Origin: Thalassocella blandensis
GTDB lineage: Bacteria > Pseudomonadota > Gammaproteobacteria > Pseudomonadales > Cellvibrionaceae
Reading direction: 5' to 3'
Assembly: GCA_902141825.1 (NCBI GenBank)
Contig: CABFPG010000003.1
Location: 124,001 to 188,000 of the forward strand
DNA length: 64,000 bases
Of this stretch, positions 9,464 through 19,390 are shown piece after piece. The notes beneath the pieces are model-generated. The model made no database searches, was not told the DNA's origin, and saw nothing but the letters and a program-made list of their open reading frames with translations. Position 1 is the stretch's first letter. Every line of letters starts with the position of its first letter. Both the position numbers and the translations under genes were made by a program.

Positions 9464-10645
9464 TTAATCCTGCGCTCGCGTTTCCAGCATCGCAACAGCT
9501 GGCAAAGTTTTCCCTTCTACGTACTCAAGGAAAGCACCACCACCAGTTGAAATATAGGATATACCGTCCGCTAATCCAAACTTGTCAATTGCAGCTAAAG
9601 TATCTCCACCGCCAGCGAGTGAAAAAGCATTACTCTCAGCAATAGCTTTGGCGATAACCTCGGTACCTTTAGCAAAAGCATCGTATTCGAATACGCCACA
9701 TGGGCCATTCCAGATGATGGTTTTAGCATCTTTCAATATTTTCGCTACACGCTCTGCAGTTTCAGGACCGTAATCGATAATTTCTTCATCAGCGCTCACT
9801 TCACTTGCATCTTTAATTTCTACCGCTGCATCGTGAGCCCACTTATCGAAAGATACTTTTGTCACGCGAACGTCAGTTGCAAACTCAACTTTTGTTTGCT
9901 CACATAAACGCTGTGCCTCGGGAATCAAATCCTTTTCGTAAAGCGAATTTCCAACTTCGTTTCCTGCTGCAGCAACAAAAGTATTGGAAATGCCGCCTCC
10001 CACAACCAGGATGTCGACAATTTTTGAAAACGCATCCAACACAGTGAGTTTGGTCGAAACTTTCGAACCACCGACCACAGCCACCATTGGGCGCGCAGGA
10101 TTCGCAAGCGCTTTCTCCAGCGCATCCAGCTCACCTGCAAGCAAGGGCCCAGCGCACGCGATAGGCGCAAACTTTGCAACCCCATGCGTTGAAGCTTGCG
10201 CACGGTGTGCAGTTCCGAAAGCATCCATAACAAATACATCGCACAAAGAGGCGTATGCCTTGGCAAGATCTTCGTCGTCTTTCTTTTCGCCTTTATTAAA
10301 GCGAACGTTTTCCAACAACACGACTTCACCATCTTCCATAGTGACACCTTCATGCCAATCCTTTACAACCGGCACATCAACACCGAGAAGTTCCGTTAAT
10401 CGCACAGCAACCGGCGCCATGGAAAAAACTTCGTCATACTCCCCTTCTGTTGGTCGGCCAAGGTGCGACATTAATACCACTTTCGCACCGGCCTCTCGAG
10501 CCTGCTTAATGGTGGGCAATGAAGCTTGGATGCGCACGTCAGATGTAATAACACCATCTTGCAACGGTACGTTTAAATCTTGCCTTATCAGTACATACTT
10601 CCCTTTTAAATCCACATCCTTCATCAACTTTACATTAACAGACAT
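9464..10645 (-). CDS. pgk: Phosphoglycerate kinase
   Basis: Transfers phosphate between 1,3-bisphosphoglycerate and ADP in glycolysis. Characteristic segments are [25 protein letters not shown], the C-terminal domain's PCGVFE, and the nucleotide-loop GGGDTLAA. I place the start at the ATG 10643-10645, preceded by GGAG about 7 bases upstream. This gives 393 residues, close to the family norm of about 390. A further 34 codons upstream are open but overlap the end of tkt and have no family similarity. It lies 67 bases downstream of tkt in the same direction, probably cotranscribed. Confidence 0.96.
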   Translation of the reverse strand: MSVNVKLMKDVDLKGKYVLIRQDLNVPLQDGVITSDVRIQASLPTIKQAREAGAKVVLMSHLGRPTEGEYDEVFSMAPVAVRLTELLGVDVPVVKDWHEGVTMEDGEVVLLENVRFNKGEKKDDEDLAKAYASLCDVFVMDAFGTAHRAQASTHGVAKFAPIACAGPLLAGELDALEKALANPARPMVAVVGGSKVSTKLTVLDAFSKIVDILVVGGGISNTFVAAAGNEVGNSLYEKDLIPEAQRLCEQTKVEFATDVRVTKVSFDKWAHDAAVEIKDASEVSADEEIIDYGPETAERVAKILKDAKTIIWNGPCGVFEYDAFAKGTEVIAKAIAESNAFSLAGGGDTLAAIDKFGLADGISYISTGGGAFLEYVEGKTLPAVAMLETRAQD

Positions 10646-10712
10646 ATTTATCTCCGATGTTTCACAATCTGTTGTTTTCAACCTGGAAAGGGTTGAGCAT
10701 TCATTTTTCGCT

Positions 10713-12722
10713 TTAGCTATCCGCTTCCAGCAATTCGTTAGCCACACTCACGATGTTGTCGACAGCAAAACCAAAATGTTCCATCAACGCTCCTCCAGGT
10801 GCTGATTCACCGAAGGTTGTCATACAAACAAAGCGGCCATCAAAACCAACATACTTGTACCAAAAATCTTCATGCGCCGCTTCTACAGCAATTCGAGCGC
10901 TGACATTAATAGGCAGTACAGATTCTTTGTATTGCGCATCCTGCTGGTCAAACACACTGGTGCTGGGCATGGATACAACACGAACATTTTTACCCTGGCC
11001 GCGCAACACTTCGGCAGACTTCATGGTGACATCCACTTCCGAACCTGTAGCCATCAAAATTAATTCTGGCTCGCCTTTACTATCACTCAGGATATAACCA
11101 CCCTTGGCGATGTTGGCCAGCTGTTCGGCATCTCGTTGCTGTGCATTCAATCCCTGGCGGCTGAATACCAATGCCGAAGGGCCGTCTTTACGCTCCACGG
11201 AAGCCTTCCATGCAACGGCGGTTTCAGCACCGTCACAAGGTCGCCAGGTCATTAAGTTCGGCGTTAATCGCAATGTTGCAAGCTGCTCAATAGGCTGGTG
11301 AGTCGGGCCATCTTCACCTTGACCAATAGAATCATGGGTATAGACAAATACATTGCGAATGCCCATCAATGCAGACATACGCACAGCGTTGCGCGCGTAC
11401 TCCATAAACATCAGGAAGGTTCCACCATAAGGAATAAACCCACCATGCAAGGAGATGCCATTCATAATGGCGCTCATGCCAAATTCACGCACGCCGTAGT
11501 AGATGTAATTTCCACTGGCATCATCGTGCGTCAATCCTTTGGAGCCAGACCATAGCGTCAAATTGGAACCGGCCAGATCGGCAGAACCACCCATTAACTC
11601 AGGCAACAAACTACCGAACGCTTCAATAACATTTTGCGAGGCTTTACGACTTGCAATTTTTTCACCTTTTTCCTGGCATTCAGCAATGAAGGCATTTGCT
11701 TTTTCGGCAAAGTCAGCGGGCAGTTCGTTATTGATAACACGACGCTCAAATTCCGCAGCAAGCTCTGGGTGGGCTTGCTGGTACGCGGCAAATTTTTCGT
11801 TCCAAGCCGCTTCTTTTGCCTTCCCTGCAGCTTTCGCGTCCCAGGCGTCATATATATCTGCTGGCACTTCAAACGGAGCATAGTCCCAGCCGAGCGCCTT
11901 TCGAGCCAAGGCTATTTCGTCATCCCCTAGAGGTGAACCGTGACTGCCGTGAGTCCCTTGTTTATTAGGTGCACCGAAACCGATAATGGTTTTTGTGCAA
12001 ATTAGCGTGGGTTTTTGCGTTTCTGCACGAGCCGCTTCAATAGCAGCTTTTACCGCTTCTGGATCATGCCCATCTACTGCGGGAATGACATGCCAGCCAT
12101 AGGATTCGAATCGTTTTGGGGTGTCGTCGGTAAACCAGCCTTCAACTTCACCGTCAATGGAAATCCCATTATCGTCCCAGAAGGCGATCAACTTGCCCAA
12201 ACCTAAAGTACCAGCCAAAGAACACGTTTCATGAGAAATGCCTTCCATCAAGCAACCATCGCCCAGGAAGCAATAGGTGTAATGATCAACAATCTCATGG
12301 CCGGCCTGGTTAAATTGCGCTGCCAGCGACTTTTCCGCAATGGCCATTCCGACAGCATTACTAATGCCCTGCCCCAATGGACCCGTGGTTGTTTCCACTC
12401 CTGGTGCGTAACCATATTCCGGATGGCCTGGCGTTTTGGAGTGCAACTGGCGAAAATTCTTGATCTCCTCGATGGGAAGTTCATATCCCGACAGGTGCAA
12501 CAGGGAATAAATCAACATTGAGCCATGACCGTTAGACAGAACAAAACGATCGCGGTCTACCCAAGAAGGGTTTTGCGGGTTGTGATTCAAGAAATCATTC
12601 CACAATACTTCGGCAATATCTGCCATGCCCATCGGGGCTCCCGGGTGACCACTGTTGGCTTTTTGAACGGCATCCATACTTAAGGCACGTATGGCGTTCG
12701 CAAGATCTCTGCGCGCTGGCAT
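10713..12722 (-). CDS. tkt: Transketolase
   Basis: A TPP-dependent enzyme moving two-carbon units between sugar phosphates; together with rpiA it covers much of the non-oxidative pentose pathway here. The 669-residue length matches TktA (663). Motifs in order: [13 protein letters not shown] near the N-terminus, the TPP fold GDGCLMEG followed by [20 protein letters not shown], and the pyrimidine-domain [17 protein letters not shown]. The start ATG is at 12720-12722. tkt then pgk is a common gammaproteobacterial arrangement, but the gap/epd gene sometimes found between them is absent. Confidence 0.97.
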   Translation of the reverse strand: MPARRDLANAIRALSMDAVQKANSGHPGAPMGMADIAEVLWNDFLNHNPQNPSWVDRDRFVLSNGHGSMLIYSLLHLSGYELPIEEIKNFRQLHSKTPGHPEYGYAPGVETTTGPLGQGISNAVGMAIAEKSLAAQFNQAGHEIVDHYTYCFLGDGCLMEGISHETCSLAGTLGLGKLIAFWDDNGISIDGEVEGWFTDDTPKRFESYGWHVIPAVDGHDPEAVKAAIEAARAETQKPTLICTKTIIGFGAPNKQGTHGSHGSPLGDDEIALARKALGWDYAPFEVPADIYDAWDAKAAGKAKEAAWNEKFAAYQQAHPELAAEFERRVINNELPADFAEKANAFIAECQEKGEKIASRKASQNVIEAFGSLLPELMGGSADLAGSNLTLWSGSKGLTHDDASGNYIYYGVREFGMSAIMNGISLHGGFIPYGGTFLMFMEYARNAVRMSALMGIRNVFVYTHDSIGQGEDGPTHQPIEQLATLRLTPNLMTWRPCDGAETAVAWKASVERKDGPSALVFSRQGLNAQQRDAEQLANIAKGGYILSDSKGEPELILMATGSEVDVTMKSAEVLRGQGKNVRVVSMPSTSVFDQQDAQYKESVLPINVSARIAVEAAHEDFWYKYVGFDGRFVCMTTFGESAPGGALMEHFGFAVDNIVSVANELLEADS

Positions 12723-12967
12723 TATTATGTTCTCCTAGCTGGGCTCTGGTTTTAAAAGCGCGTATTCTGGCTTATTGCACCGAGCGAGTAAACCGCTGTG
12801 CCCTGCTCCGCCCACCTTTCTATCACAATCGTCGCTAAACCATTAATCTCCTATGGGTATTCTCACCAATAGTGTGCGTTATAGTTGCCATTTTCAGCAA
12901 TTTGACTGGTTTTCCTTGATTGCCTGCAGCTTCAGCCCCCCCATCTCAACGGCGAATCCGCCAAAAC

Positions 12968-12997
12968 AATCTATATCAAAAAATTTTGATATAGATT
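12968..12997. promoter_or_regulatory. Perfect 30-bp palindrome, likely operator of the ArsR-methyltransferase (SahR-like) regulator
   Basis: Two 14-base arms, AATCTATATCAAAA and TTTTGATATAGATT, are exact reverse complements around a central AA. The palindrome ends 24 bases before the regulator's ATG and lies in the 299-base gap divergent from tkt. ArsR-type repressors usually bind such symmetric sites close to their own start. SahR regulators of the SAM/SAH cycle are known to autoregulate and control metK/ahcY-type genes. Binding here is inference; the symmetry is seen directly. Confidence 0.75.
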
Positions 12998-13021
12998 ATT
13001 GAAGCTGCTAGACTTGTCCAC

Positions 13022-14011
13022 ATGCTAGACACTGAAACCACTCTCGGCGCAGATGATTCACTCATGCTATTGAGCCAAATGCTCAAAGCCAGTGGTGACG
13101 AGTTGCGGCTGGAGGTTTTGCGTGTGTTACAACGGGACTCTTTTGGCGTGCTGGAGCTGTGTCAGATATTCGAGATTAAACAGTCCGGCATGAGCCACCA
13201 TTTAAAAGTCCTGGCCAAAGCCGGTTTGGTGAATACTCGCAAAGAAGGCAACTCGGTGTTTTACCAACGCGCAACACAAATGCATAGGCCAGGCAGCGGC
13301 ATTGTATTGGCAATTTTTGCGGCCTTGGACAAAACGCATATTCGGCAAGAAATTCAAACGAATATAGAAAAAGTTTTTGCGCAGCGGGCCAATACTTCAC
13401 TGGAGTTTTTTAGCGACAATGCCAATCCCGTTAAAGAACAACAGGATCTCATCGCCGGCCTGGATGTTTACGGCGAACGAGTTTTGGAATTTATCCGCTC
13501 AAACCAAGAAGAACACAACGTCCAATTTCAGCATCTGCTGGAAGTGGGGCCTGGCACTGGAGACTTCCTCCCTGCATTAGCCACACACGCCCAACAGATT
13601 ACCGCGTTGGACAACAGCGAAAAAATGCTAAATCTGGCTCGCGAACATGTCACACAGCACAAGTTGAGCAACGTGAACTTCCACTTGGGTGATACCTCAT
13701 TTTGTCAGACGTCGCCTGAACAGTTTGACTGCGCAGTGATAAACATGGTTTTGCACCACACACCGTCACCGCAAAAAATATTTAAGGATGTGAGTACAGG
13801 ATTGAAGCAAAACGGCAGACTAGTGGTTTGTGACCTGTGCCAGCATAACCAGGATTGGGCGAGAGAAACCTGTGGTGACATGTGGCTTGGTTTTGATCCT
13901 GAACACCTAAGCGCATGGGCTAAAGAATCCGGCTTAGATGAAGGGCAAAGCAGTTATTTCGCTTTGCGGAACGGTTTCCAGATTCAAATCAGAACTTTTA
14001 TTAAAAATTAA
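13022..14011 (+). CDS. sahR: ArsR-family regulator fused to a SAM-dependent methyltransferase domain (SahR-like)
   Basis: Residues about 15-100 form an ArsR winged helix (SGDELRLEVLRVL, then GVLELCQIFEIKQSGMSHHL, the recognition helix). Residues about 140-329 are a class I methyltransferase fold with the SAM-binding EVGPGTGDFLP and ALDNSEKML. In Proteobacteria this combination belongs to SahR, a repressor sensing S-adenosylhomocysteine or SAM through the methyltransferase-like domain. The gene stands 18 bases upstream of metK, followed by ahcY and metF, which fits that role. Whether the C-terminal domain still has methyltransferase activity cannot be judged. The start ATG is at 13022, downstream of the palindrome. 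Confidence 0.8.
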   Translation: MLDTETTLGADDSLMLLSQMLKASGDELRLEVLRVLQRDSFGVLELCQIFEIKQSGMSHHLKVLAKAGLVNTRKEGNSVFYQRATQMHRPGSGIVLAIFAALDKTHIRQEIQTNIEKVFAQRANTSLEFFSDNANPVKEQQDLIAGLDVYGERVLEFIRSNQEEHNVQFQHLLEVGPGTGDFLPALATHAQQITALDNSEKMLNLAREHVTQHKLSNVNFHLGDTSFCQTSPEQFDCAVINMVLHHTPSPQKIFKDVSTGLKQNGRLVVCDLCQHNQDWARETCGDMWLGFDPEHLSAWAKESGLDEGQSSYFALRNGFQIQIRTFIKN

Positions 14012-14029
14012 ACCAGGAATTTATAATCT

Positions 14030-15190
14030 ATGTCTAAATATTCCGTTTTTACTTCCGAGTCTGTATCGGAAGGTCATCCCGACAAAATGGCCGATCAGAT
14101 TTCTGATGCAATCCTCGATGCAATTTTAAAAGACGACCCTCACGCACGCGTCGCCGTTGAAACGCTGGTGAAAACGGGGATGGCCGTTGTAGCTGGAGAA
14201 GTGCGCACTTCCACCTACATCGATCTGGAAGATTTAATTCGTGAAGTGATTCTGGACATCGGCTACAACTCAAGTGACGTCGGCTTTGACGGTGCCTCAT
14301 GCGCCGTACTGAATGCAATAGGCAAGCAGTCTTCTGATATTGCTATGGGCGTAGATGACAACGCCGAGGCCAACAAAGACATGGGGGCTGGAGATCAGGG
14401 CCTGATGTTTGGTTACGCCACCAATGAAACCGACGTTTTGATGCCGGCACCCATTTACTACTCCCATCGTCTCGTTGAAAAGCAAGCTGAATTGCGTAAA
14501 AACGGTACGCATGCCTGGTCACGTCCAGATGCGAAAAGCCAGGTAACTTTGCGTTACGAAAACGGTCACCCGGTGGCTGTAGATGCAGTTGTTTTATCAA
14601 CCCAGCATTCGCCCGACGTTAGTCAAAGCCACATCAAAGAAGCCGTCATGGAAGAAATTATTAAACCCGTATTACCTGCGGAGTGGATTCATGCGGATAC
14701 CAAATTCCATATCAACCCAACAGGCCAGTTCATCATTGGTGGGCCAGTTGGCGATTGCGGCCTGACAGGACGAAAAATTATTGTCGACACTTACGGCGGC
14801 ATGGCTCGTCATGGCGGCGGTGCGTTTTCGGGCAAGGACCCCTCTAAAGTAGACCGTTCTGCGGCCTATGCGGGACGGTACGTTGCTAAAAACATTGTGG
14901 CTGCCGGTTTGGCCGATCGCTGTGAAATCCAGGTGTCCTATGCCATTGGGGTTGCCGAACCAACGTCCATTTCTATCAACACTTTCGGCACAGGTAAAAT
15001 TTCAGACGAGAAGATTGCAGAGCTGGTGAATCAACACTTCGATTTACGCCCGCGCGGCTTGATCGATATGCTGGATTTAATGCGTCCAATTTACCGAGCA
15101 ACAGCAGCCTACGGTCACTTTGGCCGTGAGCTTCCCAATTTCACTTGGGAAAAAACGGATAAAGCAGAACTTTTAAAATCTGCACTGTAA
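14030..15190 (+). CDS. metK: S-adenosylmethionine synthetase
   Basis: Makes SAM from methionine and ATP. The 386-residue protein begins with the family hallmark [13 protein letters not shown]. It also has [12 protein letters not shown] (methionine-adenosyl site) and [19 protein letters not shown] with the phosphate-binding loop. It follows the SahR-like gene by 18 bases, implying cotranscription. ahcY lies 71 bases downstream. I saw no SAM riboswitch in front, so control probably goes through the upstream palindrome. Confidence 0.98.
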   Translation: MSKYSVFTSESVSEGHPDKMADQISDAILDAILKDDPHARVAVETLVKTGMAVVAGEVRTSTYIDLEDLIREVILDIGYNSSDVGFDGASCAVLNAIGKQSSDIAMGVDDNAEANKDMGAGDQGLMFGYATNETDVLMPAPIYYSHRLVEKQAELRKNGTHAWSRPDAKSQVTLRYENGHPVAVDAVVLSTQHSPDVSQSHIKEAVMEEIIKPVLPAEWIHADTKFHINPTGQFIIGGPVGDCGLTGRKIIVDTYGGMARHGGGAFSGKDPSKVDRSAAYAGRYVAKNIVAAGLADRCEIQVSYAIGVAEPTSISINTFGTGKISDEKIAELVNQHFDLRPRGLIDMLDLMRPIYRATAAYGHFGRELPNFTWEKTDKAELLKSAL

Positions 15191-15261
15191 TTTTAATCGA
15201 TAATCAACAGTTTGTTTTCAGCGTAAAACAAGCATAAGACCAGAATTTATTTGGAGGCATT

Positions 15262-16677
15262 ATGAACGCCGTAGTAGAAGCACCTAACAACTTTAGCGAT
15301 TTTAAAGTCGCAGCTAAAACCCAGGAATCCTTTAACGCGGATGCCGCCTGGGGCCGTCGTGAAATAGAAATTGCAGAAGGTGAAATGCCAGCACTTATGG
15401 CCTTGCGTGCAAAATACAAAGCCGCACAACCTTTAAAAGATGCGAAAATTATGGGTTGCATCCATATGACCATTCAAACAGCGGTACTGATTGAAACCCT
15501 GGTAGAACTGGGTGCTGAAGTGCGCTGGTCATCCTGTAATATTTTTTCAACGCAGGATCATGCTGCCGCTGCGATTGCTGCAGCTGGAATTCCAGTATTT
15601 GCCTGGAAAGGCGAAACCGAAGAAGAGTTCCTGTGGTGCATTGAACAAACGATTTTGGAAAATGACCAGCCATGGGCCGCGAATATGATTCTCGACGATG
15701 GTGGCGACCTGACCGAAATGGTACACAGCAAATATCCTGCTATGCTGAACAACATTCACGGCATTTCCGAAGAAACTACAACCGGTGTTCACCGTTTACT
15801 CGAGATGATTGAAGAAGGCAGCCTGAAAGTACCGGCTATCAACGTCAATGACTCCGTGACTAAATCTAAAAACGATAACAAATACGGTTGTCGCCATAGT
15901 TTGAACGACGCAATCAAGCGTGGTACGGATCATTTGCTGTCTGGCAAAAAAGCCCTGGTGATTGGCTATGGTGACGTGGGCAAAGGCTCAGCTGCATCAT
16001 TACGCCAGGAAGGCATGATCGTAAAAGTCACCGAAGTAGATCCAATCTGCGCCATGCAGGCTTGCATGGATGGCTATGAAGTTGTTTCGCCATATAAAGG
16101 CGGAAACAACACCGGTAAAGTGGAAGATATCGACACTTTATTACTTAGCAATACCGACCTGATCGTAACAACCACGGGCAACGTCAATGTATGTGATTCA
16201 GCAATGCTGCAAGCTTTAAAGAATAGTGCTGTGGTATGTAATATTGGTCACTTCGACAATGAAATTGATACCGCCTTTATGCGTAAAAATTGGGAGTGGG
16301 AAGAAGTTAAACCACAAGTACATAAGATCTACCGCAACGGGGCTGACAAACAAAATCATTTAATTCTGCTTTCTGAAGGTCGCCTGGTAAATCTCGGCAA
16401 CGCTACTGGCCACCCATCACGGATTATGGACGGTTCCTTTGCCAACCAGGTTCTAGCGCAAATGTATTTATTCGATGCCAAGTTTGCTGACTTACCGGAA
16501 GAAGAAAAAGCAAGCAAAGTCTACGTGAAAGTTTTACCGAAAAAACTCGACGAAGAAGTGGCTAAGGATATGGTTGAAGGTTTCGGTGGTGTATTAACAA
16601 AACTGACACCGGAGCAAGCCAAGTACATTAATGTACAAGTTGACGGCCCATACAAGCCAGAATCCTACAAATATTAA
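15262..16677 (+). CDS. ahcY: Adenosylhomocysteinase
   Basis: Hydrolyses S-adenosylhomocysteine to adenosine and homocysteine, relieving SAH inhibition of methyltransferases. At 471 residues it has the usual bacterial length. Visible are [22 protein letters not shown] (substrate and NAD contacts), the Rossmann motif [10 protein letters not shown] and the C-terminal PYKPESYKY tail that completes the NAD site of the neighbouring subunit. A good ribosome site (GGAGG) precedes ATG 15262. It shares the block with metK and metF. An SAH riboswitch, sometimes found before ahcY, was looked for and not seen. Confidence 0.98.
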   Translation: MNAVVEAPNNFSDFKVAAKTQESFNADAAWGRREIEIAEGEMPALMALRAKYKAAQPLKDAKIMGCIHMTIQTAVLIETLVELGAEVRWSSCNIFSTQDHAAAAIAAAGIPVFAWKGETEEEFLWCIEQTILENDQPWAANMILDDGGDLTEMVHSKYPAMLNNIHGISEETTTGVHRLLEMIEEGSLKVPAINVNDSVTKSKNDNKYGCRHSLNDAIKRGTDHLLSGKKALVIGYGDVGKGSAASLRQEGMIVKVTEVDPICAMQACMDGYEVVSPYKGGNNTGKVEDIDTLLLSNTDLIVTTTGNVNVCDSAMLQALKNSAVVCNIGHFDNEIDTAFMRKNWEWEEVKPQVHKIYRNGADKQNHLILLSEGRLVNLGNATGHPSRIMDGSFANQVLAQMYLFDAKFADLPEEEKASKVYVKVLPKKLDEEVAKDMVEGFGGVLTKLTPEQAKYINVQVDGPYKPESYKY

Positions 16678-16684
16678 GGCTACT

Positions 16685-16713
16685 GCGAGGTCTGAGACGT
16701 TCTCAGACCTCGC
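16685..16713 (+). promoter_or_regulatory. Perfect 13-bp hairpin between ahcY and metF
   Basis: The arms GCGAGGTCTGAGA (16685-16697) and TCTCAGACCTCGC (16701-16713) pair completely around a CGT loop. It begins 8 bases after the ahcY stop and has no T-run, so it is not a standard terminator. It may stabilise the ahcY transcript 3' end, cause pausing or partial termination before metF, or bind a protein as duplex DNA. Confidence 0.7.
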
Positions 16714-16795
16714 CGATGACTGAATCGTAAGTCACTGCAGAACAACTTTGTGATTTTCAGCCCAAACTATTTAGCGGCTCCCAGGATATAAAATA

Positions 16796-17650
16796 ATGAC
16801 AGATCAAGAACCCCTTCGCTTAAGCTTTGAATTTTTCCCTCCTAAAACTGGACAGGGCCGAGAAAAACTGAAAGTTGTAAGAGAAGAGCTACAAGCACTC
16901 AACCCGGATTTCTTTACCGTGACCTATGGCGCAGGCGGCTCAACCCGCGACAACACCAAAGGCGTTGTTCGCGCAATGAGGGAAGAAGGTAAATCCGTCG
17001 CTCCACACCTTTCGTTTGGCGGCGATGAGGAAGAATCCATCATTGAGCTGATCAATGAATACAAAGAGATGGGTGTCGACCGAATCGTGGCATTACGAGG
17101 TGATATGCCATCGGGCGTTGGTGGTGCACTGCAAATGGTTCACGCAAATGAGTTAGTGTCATTTATCAAGAAGCATTTTGCTAACGACTTTCATTTGGAA
17201 GTTGCTGCTTACCCGGAAATTCACCCGGAAGCCATTTCCTATGAAACGGACATTAACCACCTCAAAGGCAAATTTGATGCTGGCGCCGACAGCGGTTTGA
17301 CGCAATATTTCTTCAACCCAGATGCGTATTTTTATTTTATTGATCAATGCGATGCTCTTGGCATTACCAAGCCTATTTACCCTGGCATCATGCCCATCAC
17401 CAATTATAAAAACTTAGCCCGCTTCAGTGATGCTTGCGGTGCAGACATTCCGCGCTGGATTCGAAAAAGACTGGAAGCCTTTCGTGATGATCATGAAAGC
17501 ATCGTGAACTTCGGTATTGATTTGATCAGCGAACTGTGTGAAACCCTTCTTGATAATGGTGCACCTGGATTACATTTTTACACAATGAATCAGACTGATC
17601 CTACAGCCACCATTGTCAAAAATTTAGGTTTGGAGCAACGTAACTCTTAA
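16796..17650 (+). CDS. metF: 5,10-methylenetetrahydrofolate reductase
   Basis: A flavoprotein reducing methylene-THF to methyl-THF, the methyl donor for methionine synthase. Recognisable are SFEFFPPK at the N-terminus, FTVTYGAGGS with the catalytic-site region, and the FAD-contact stretch RIVALRGDMP. At 284 residues it is slightly shorter than E. coli MetF (296). It completes the sahR-metK-ahcY-metF block, separated from ahcY by 118 bases containing a strong hairpin, so its expression may be partly uncoupled. Confidence 0.96.
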   Translation: MTDQEPLRLSFEFFPPKTGQGREKLKVVREELQALNPDFFTVTYGAGGSTRDNTKGVVRAMREEGKSVAPHLSFGGDEEESIIELINEYKEMGVDRIVALRGDMPSGVGGALQMVHANELVSFIKKHFANDFHLEVAAYPEIHPEAISYETDINHLKGKFDAGADSGLTQYFFNPDAYFYFIDQCDALGITKPIYPGIMPITNYKNLARFSDACGADIPRWIRKRLEAFRDDHESIVNFGIDLISELCETLLDNGAPGLHFYTMNQTDPTATIVKNLGLEQRNS

Positions 17651-17716
17651 GCGTCATAAGCGCTAAACATTGCACGAACACAGGCCAACAACAACCACGA
17701 AAGAAGTGACTACACC

Positions 17717-18454
17717 GTGAGAGTTCCTCGAGTATATACCACGCAGAACATACAGACCGGCCAGGAGTTGGCGCTCGAAGCCGGTCCCTCTCACCATCTC
17801 ATCAAAGTACTGCGCATGAGCGAAGGGCGCGAGCTGCTGGTATTTAATGGTAATGGCAAGGAATATTCGGCAGTAATTCACAGTGCCACCAAAAAAGTGG
17901 CAACTATCACCATCAACAAGGAGACGGATATTGCAAGGCAATCGCCTCTCGACATCGAATTAGCGATTGGGCTATCCAAAGGAGATCGCTTCGAATGGGT
18001 TTTGCAAAAAGCGACGGAACTTGGGGTAACACGCATTACCCCTCTGCTTACCGAGCGTACGGAAATAAAACTCAGTAGCGAACGACTGGAAAAAAAAATC
18101 ACCAGCTGGGAAAACATTATTATAGGTGCATGCGAACAAAGCCAACGCAATATATTGCCGGCACTCTCCCCACCAATGCACCTTTCAGACTTTCTTAGCC
18201 ACAGCCAGGCACAGCTTAAATTTATACTGCATCATCGCTCGGAAGCAGGCTTAAGTGACATAAAAAAGCCCGACTCGGTCGCATTGATTATTGGCCCGGA
18301 AGGCGGGCTGAGCGAAACGGAAATCGACCTGGCACTGAAGCATTCCTGCTCCCCTCTCACACTCGGACCTCGTGTAATGCGCACGGAAACGGCTCCGATA
18401 GCGGCACTTTCTGTTTTTCAATACCTCTGGGGCGATCTGGCTGACTTTACCTAA
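17717..18454 (+). CDS. rsmE: 16S rRNA (uracil(1498)-N(3))-methyltransferase
   Basis: A SPOUT-class methyltransferase modifying U1498 in the decoding region of 16S rRNA. Diagnostic are HHLIKVLRM near the N-terminus (PUA-like domain), KATELGVTRITPLLTERTE, and the C-terminal trefoil-knot segments IGPEGGLSETE and LGPRVMRTETA that form the SAM site. The start codon is GTG. It sits 66 bases after metF in the same direction; the neighbourhood may link SAM supply with rRNA methylation, but rsmE beside metabolic genes is not unusual. Confidence 0.94.
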   Translation: MRVPRVYTTQNIQTGQELALEAGPSHHLIKVLRMSEGRELLVFNGNGKEYSAVIHSATKKVATITINKETDIARQSPLDIELAIGLSKGDRFEWVLQKATELGVTRITPLLTERTEIKLSSERLEKKITSWENIIIGACEQSQRNILPALSPPMHLSDFLSHSQAQLKFILHHRSEAGLSDIKKPDSVALIIGPEGGLSETEIDLALKHSCSPLTLGPRVMRTETAPIAALSVFQYLWGDLADFT

Positions 18455-18615
18455 ACAGGCCATAGAGATTCTCATTTGGAGATTGTATTCAGCGCTTGTT
18501 TTATTGTGACGAATACAGGCTTTCAACCTCATACAACTTCTGGATCTTAGGGCCATTTAGCGGCCTTATCTGTGGTAGACTCTCGGCCTTTTACTTCGCA
18601 CACAATGAGGTTGAT

Positions 18616-19233
18616 ATGTCTGAACTCTTTACCACCAACGCACAACGCGCCAGTTATGGAATCGGTCGCCAAATGGGTGATCAGCTCGCACCTAACCGCT
18701 TTGAAGGCCTGGACCCTAAAGCCGTAGCGGCCGGCGTGTTAGACGCCCTTGAAGGCAATGAAAGCGCTGTTGCTGCAGCAGATCTGGAAGCGGCATTTCG
18801 TGAAATAAGTGCCAAGATCCAAGCACAAGAAGCAGAAAAAGCCAAAGTTCACGCCGCAGAAGGTGAAACATTTTTAGCAGAAAACGCCAAAAAAGACGGC
18901 GTTACCGTTCTGGAATCTGGTCTGCAATATGAAGTCATTACAGAAGGTTCTGGTGAAAAGCCCACCGTCAACTCAACTGTGAGAACCCATTACCACGGCA
19001 CATTGATCAATGGTGATGTATTCGACAGCTCTGTACAGCGCGGCCAACCAGCAGAATTCCCTGTAGGTGGTGTTATTAAAGGCTGGACCGAAGCACTTCA
19101 ATTAATGCCCGTAGGCTCAAAATGGCGCCTGTACATTCCATACAACCTGGCTTATGGCGAGCGTGGTGCTGGCGGCGCAATTGGCCCCTACCAGGCGCTG
19201 GTATTTGAAGTAGAACTGCTCGACATACTGTAA
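18616..19233 (+). CDS. fklB: FKBP-type peptidyl-prolyl cis-trans isomerase (FklB-like)
   Basis: A 205-residue protein with an N-terminal dimerisation helix domain (about 1-90) and a C-terminal FKBP fold (about 95-205). The FKBP active-site pattern includes VRTHYHGTLINGDVFDSS, GVIKGWTEALQLMPVGSKW and IPYNLAYGERG. No signal peptide is present, favouring the cytoplasmic FklB rather than periplasmic FkpA. I chose ATG 18616 because GAGG precedes it and the protein then begins with the expected SELFTTNAQRASYGIG. Forty further upstream codons are open but unlike the family. Confidence 0.93.
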   Translation: MSELFTTNAQRASYGIGRQMGDQLAPNRFEGLDPKAVAAGVLDALEGNESAVAAADLEAAFREISAKIQAQEAEKAKVHAAEGETFLAENAKKDGVTVLESGLQYEVITEGSGEKPTVNSTVRTHYHGTLINGDVFDSSVQRGQPAEFPVGGVIKGWTEALQLMPVGSKWRLYIPYNLAYGERGAGGAIGPYQALVFEVELLDIL

Positions 19234-19255
19234 GCACTGCCAATCATGTCATTCA

Positions 19256-19306
19256 CACCAGCAGCTTCTCTGTCCAAGCGCAGAGAAGCTGCTGGTGTTT
19301 TATTTT
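19256..19306 (+). terminator. Rho-independent terminator after the FKBP gene
   Basis: A perfect 17-base-pair stem (CACCAGCAGCTTCTCTG with its complement at 19281-19297), an 8-base loop, and a T-rich tail. It closes the fklB transcript. Confidence 0.95.
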
Positions 19307-19390
19307 GAACGCTTAATTGTGACCGCTTGAGCTATTCCTGTCTCACGTTATTGAAACACCCAAACAAAGTGCCCTCGGAGCTTTACGTAC

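Noticed and set aside
9984-10805. 273-codon plus-strand frame antisense to pgk
   Set aside because: Mirror of the codon bias of pgk; no family match, and pgk itself is unambiguous.
15191-15261. SAH or SAM riboswitch before ahcY
   Set aside because: The 71-base gap is too short and lacks the conserved SAH-riboswitch core; the metK leader likewise shows no SAM motif.
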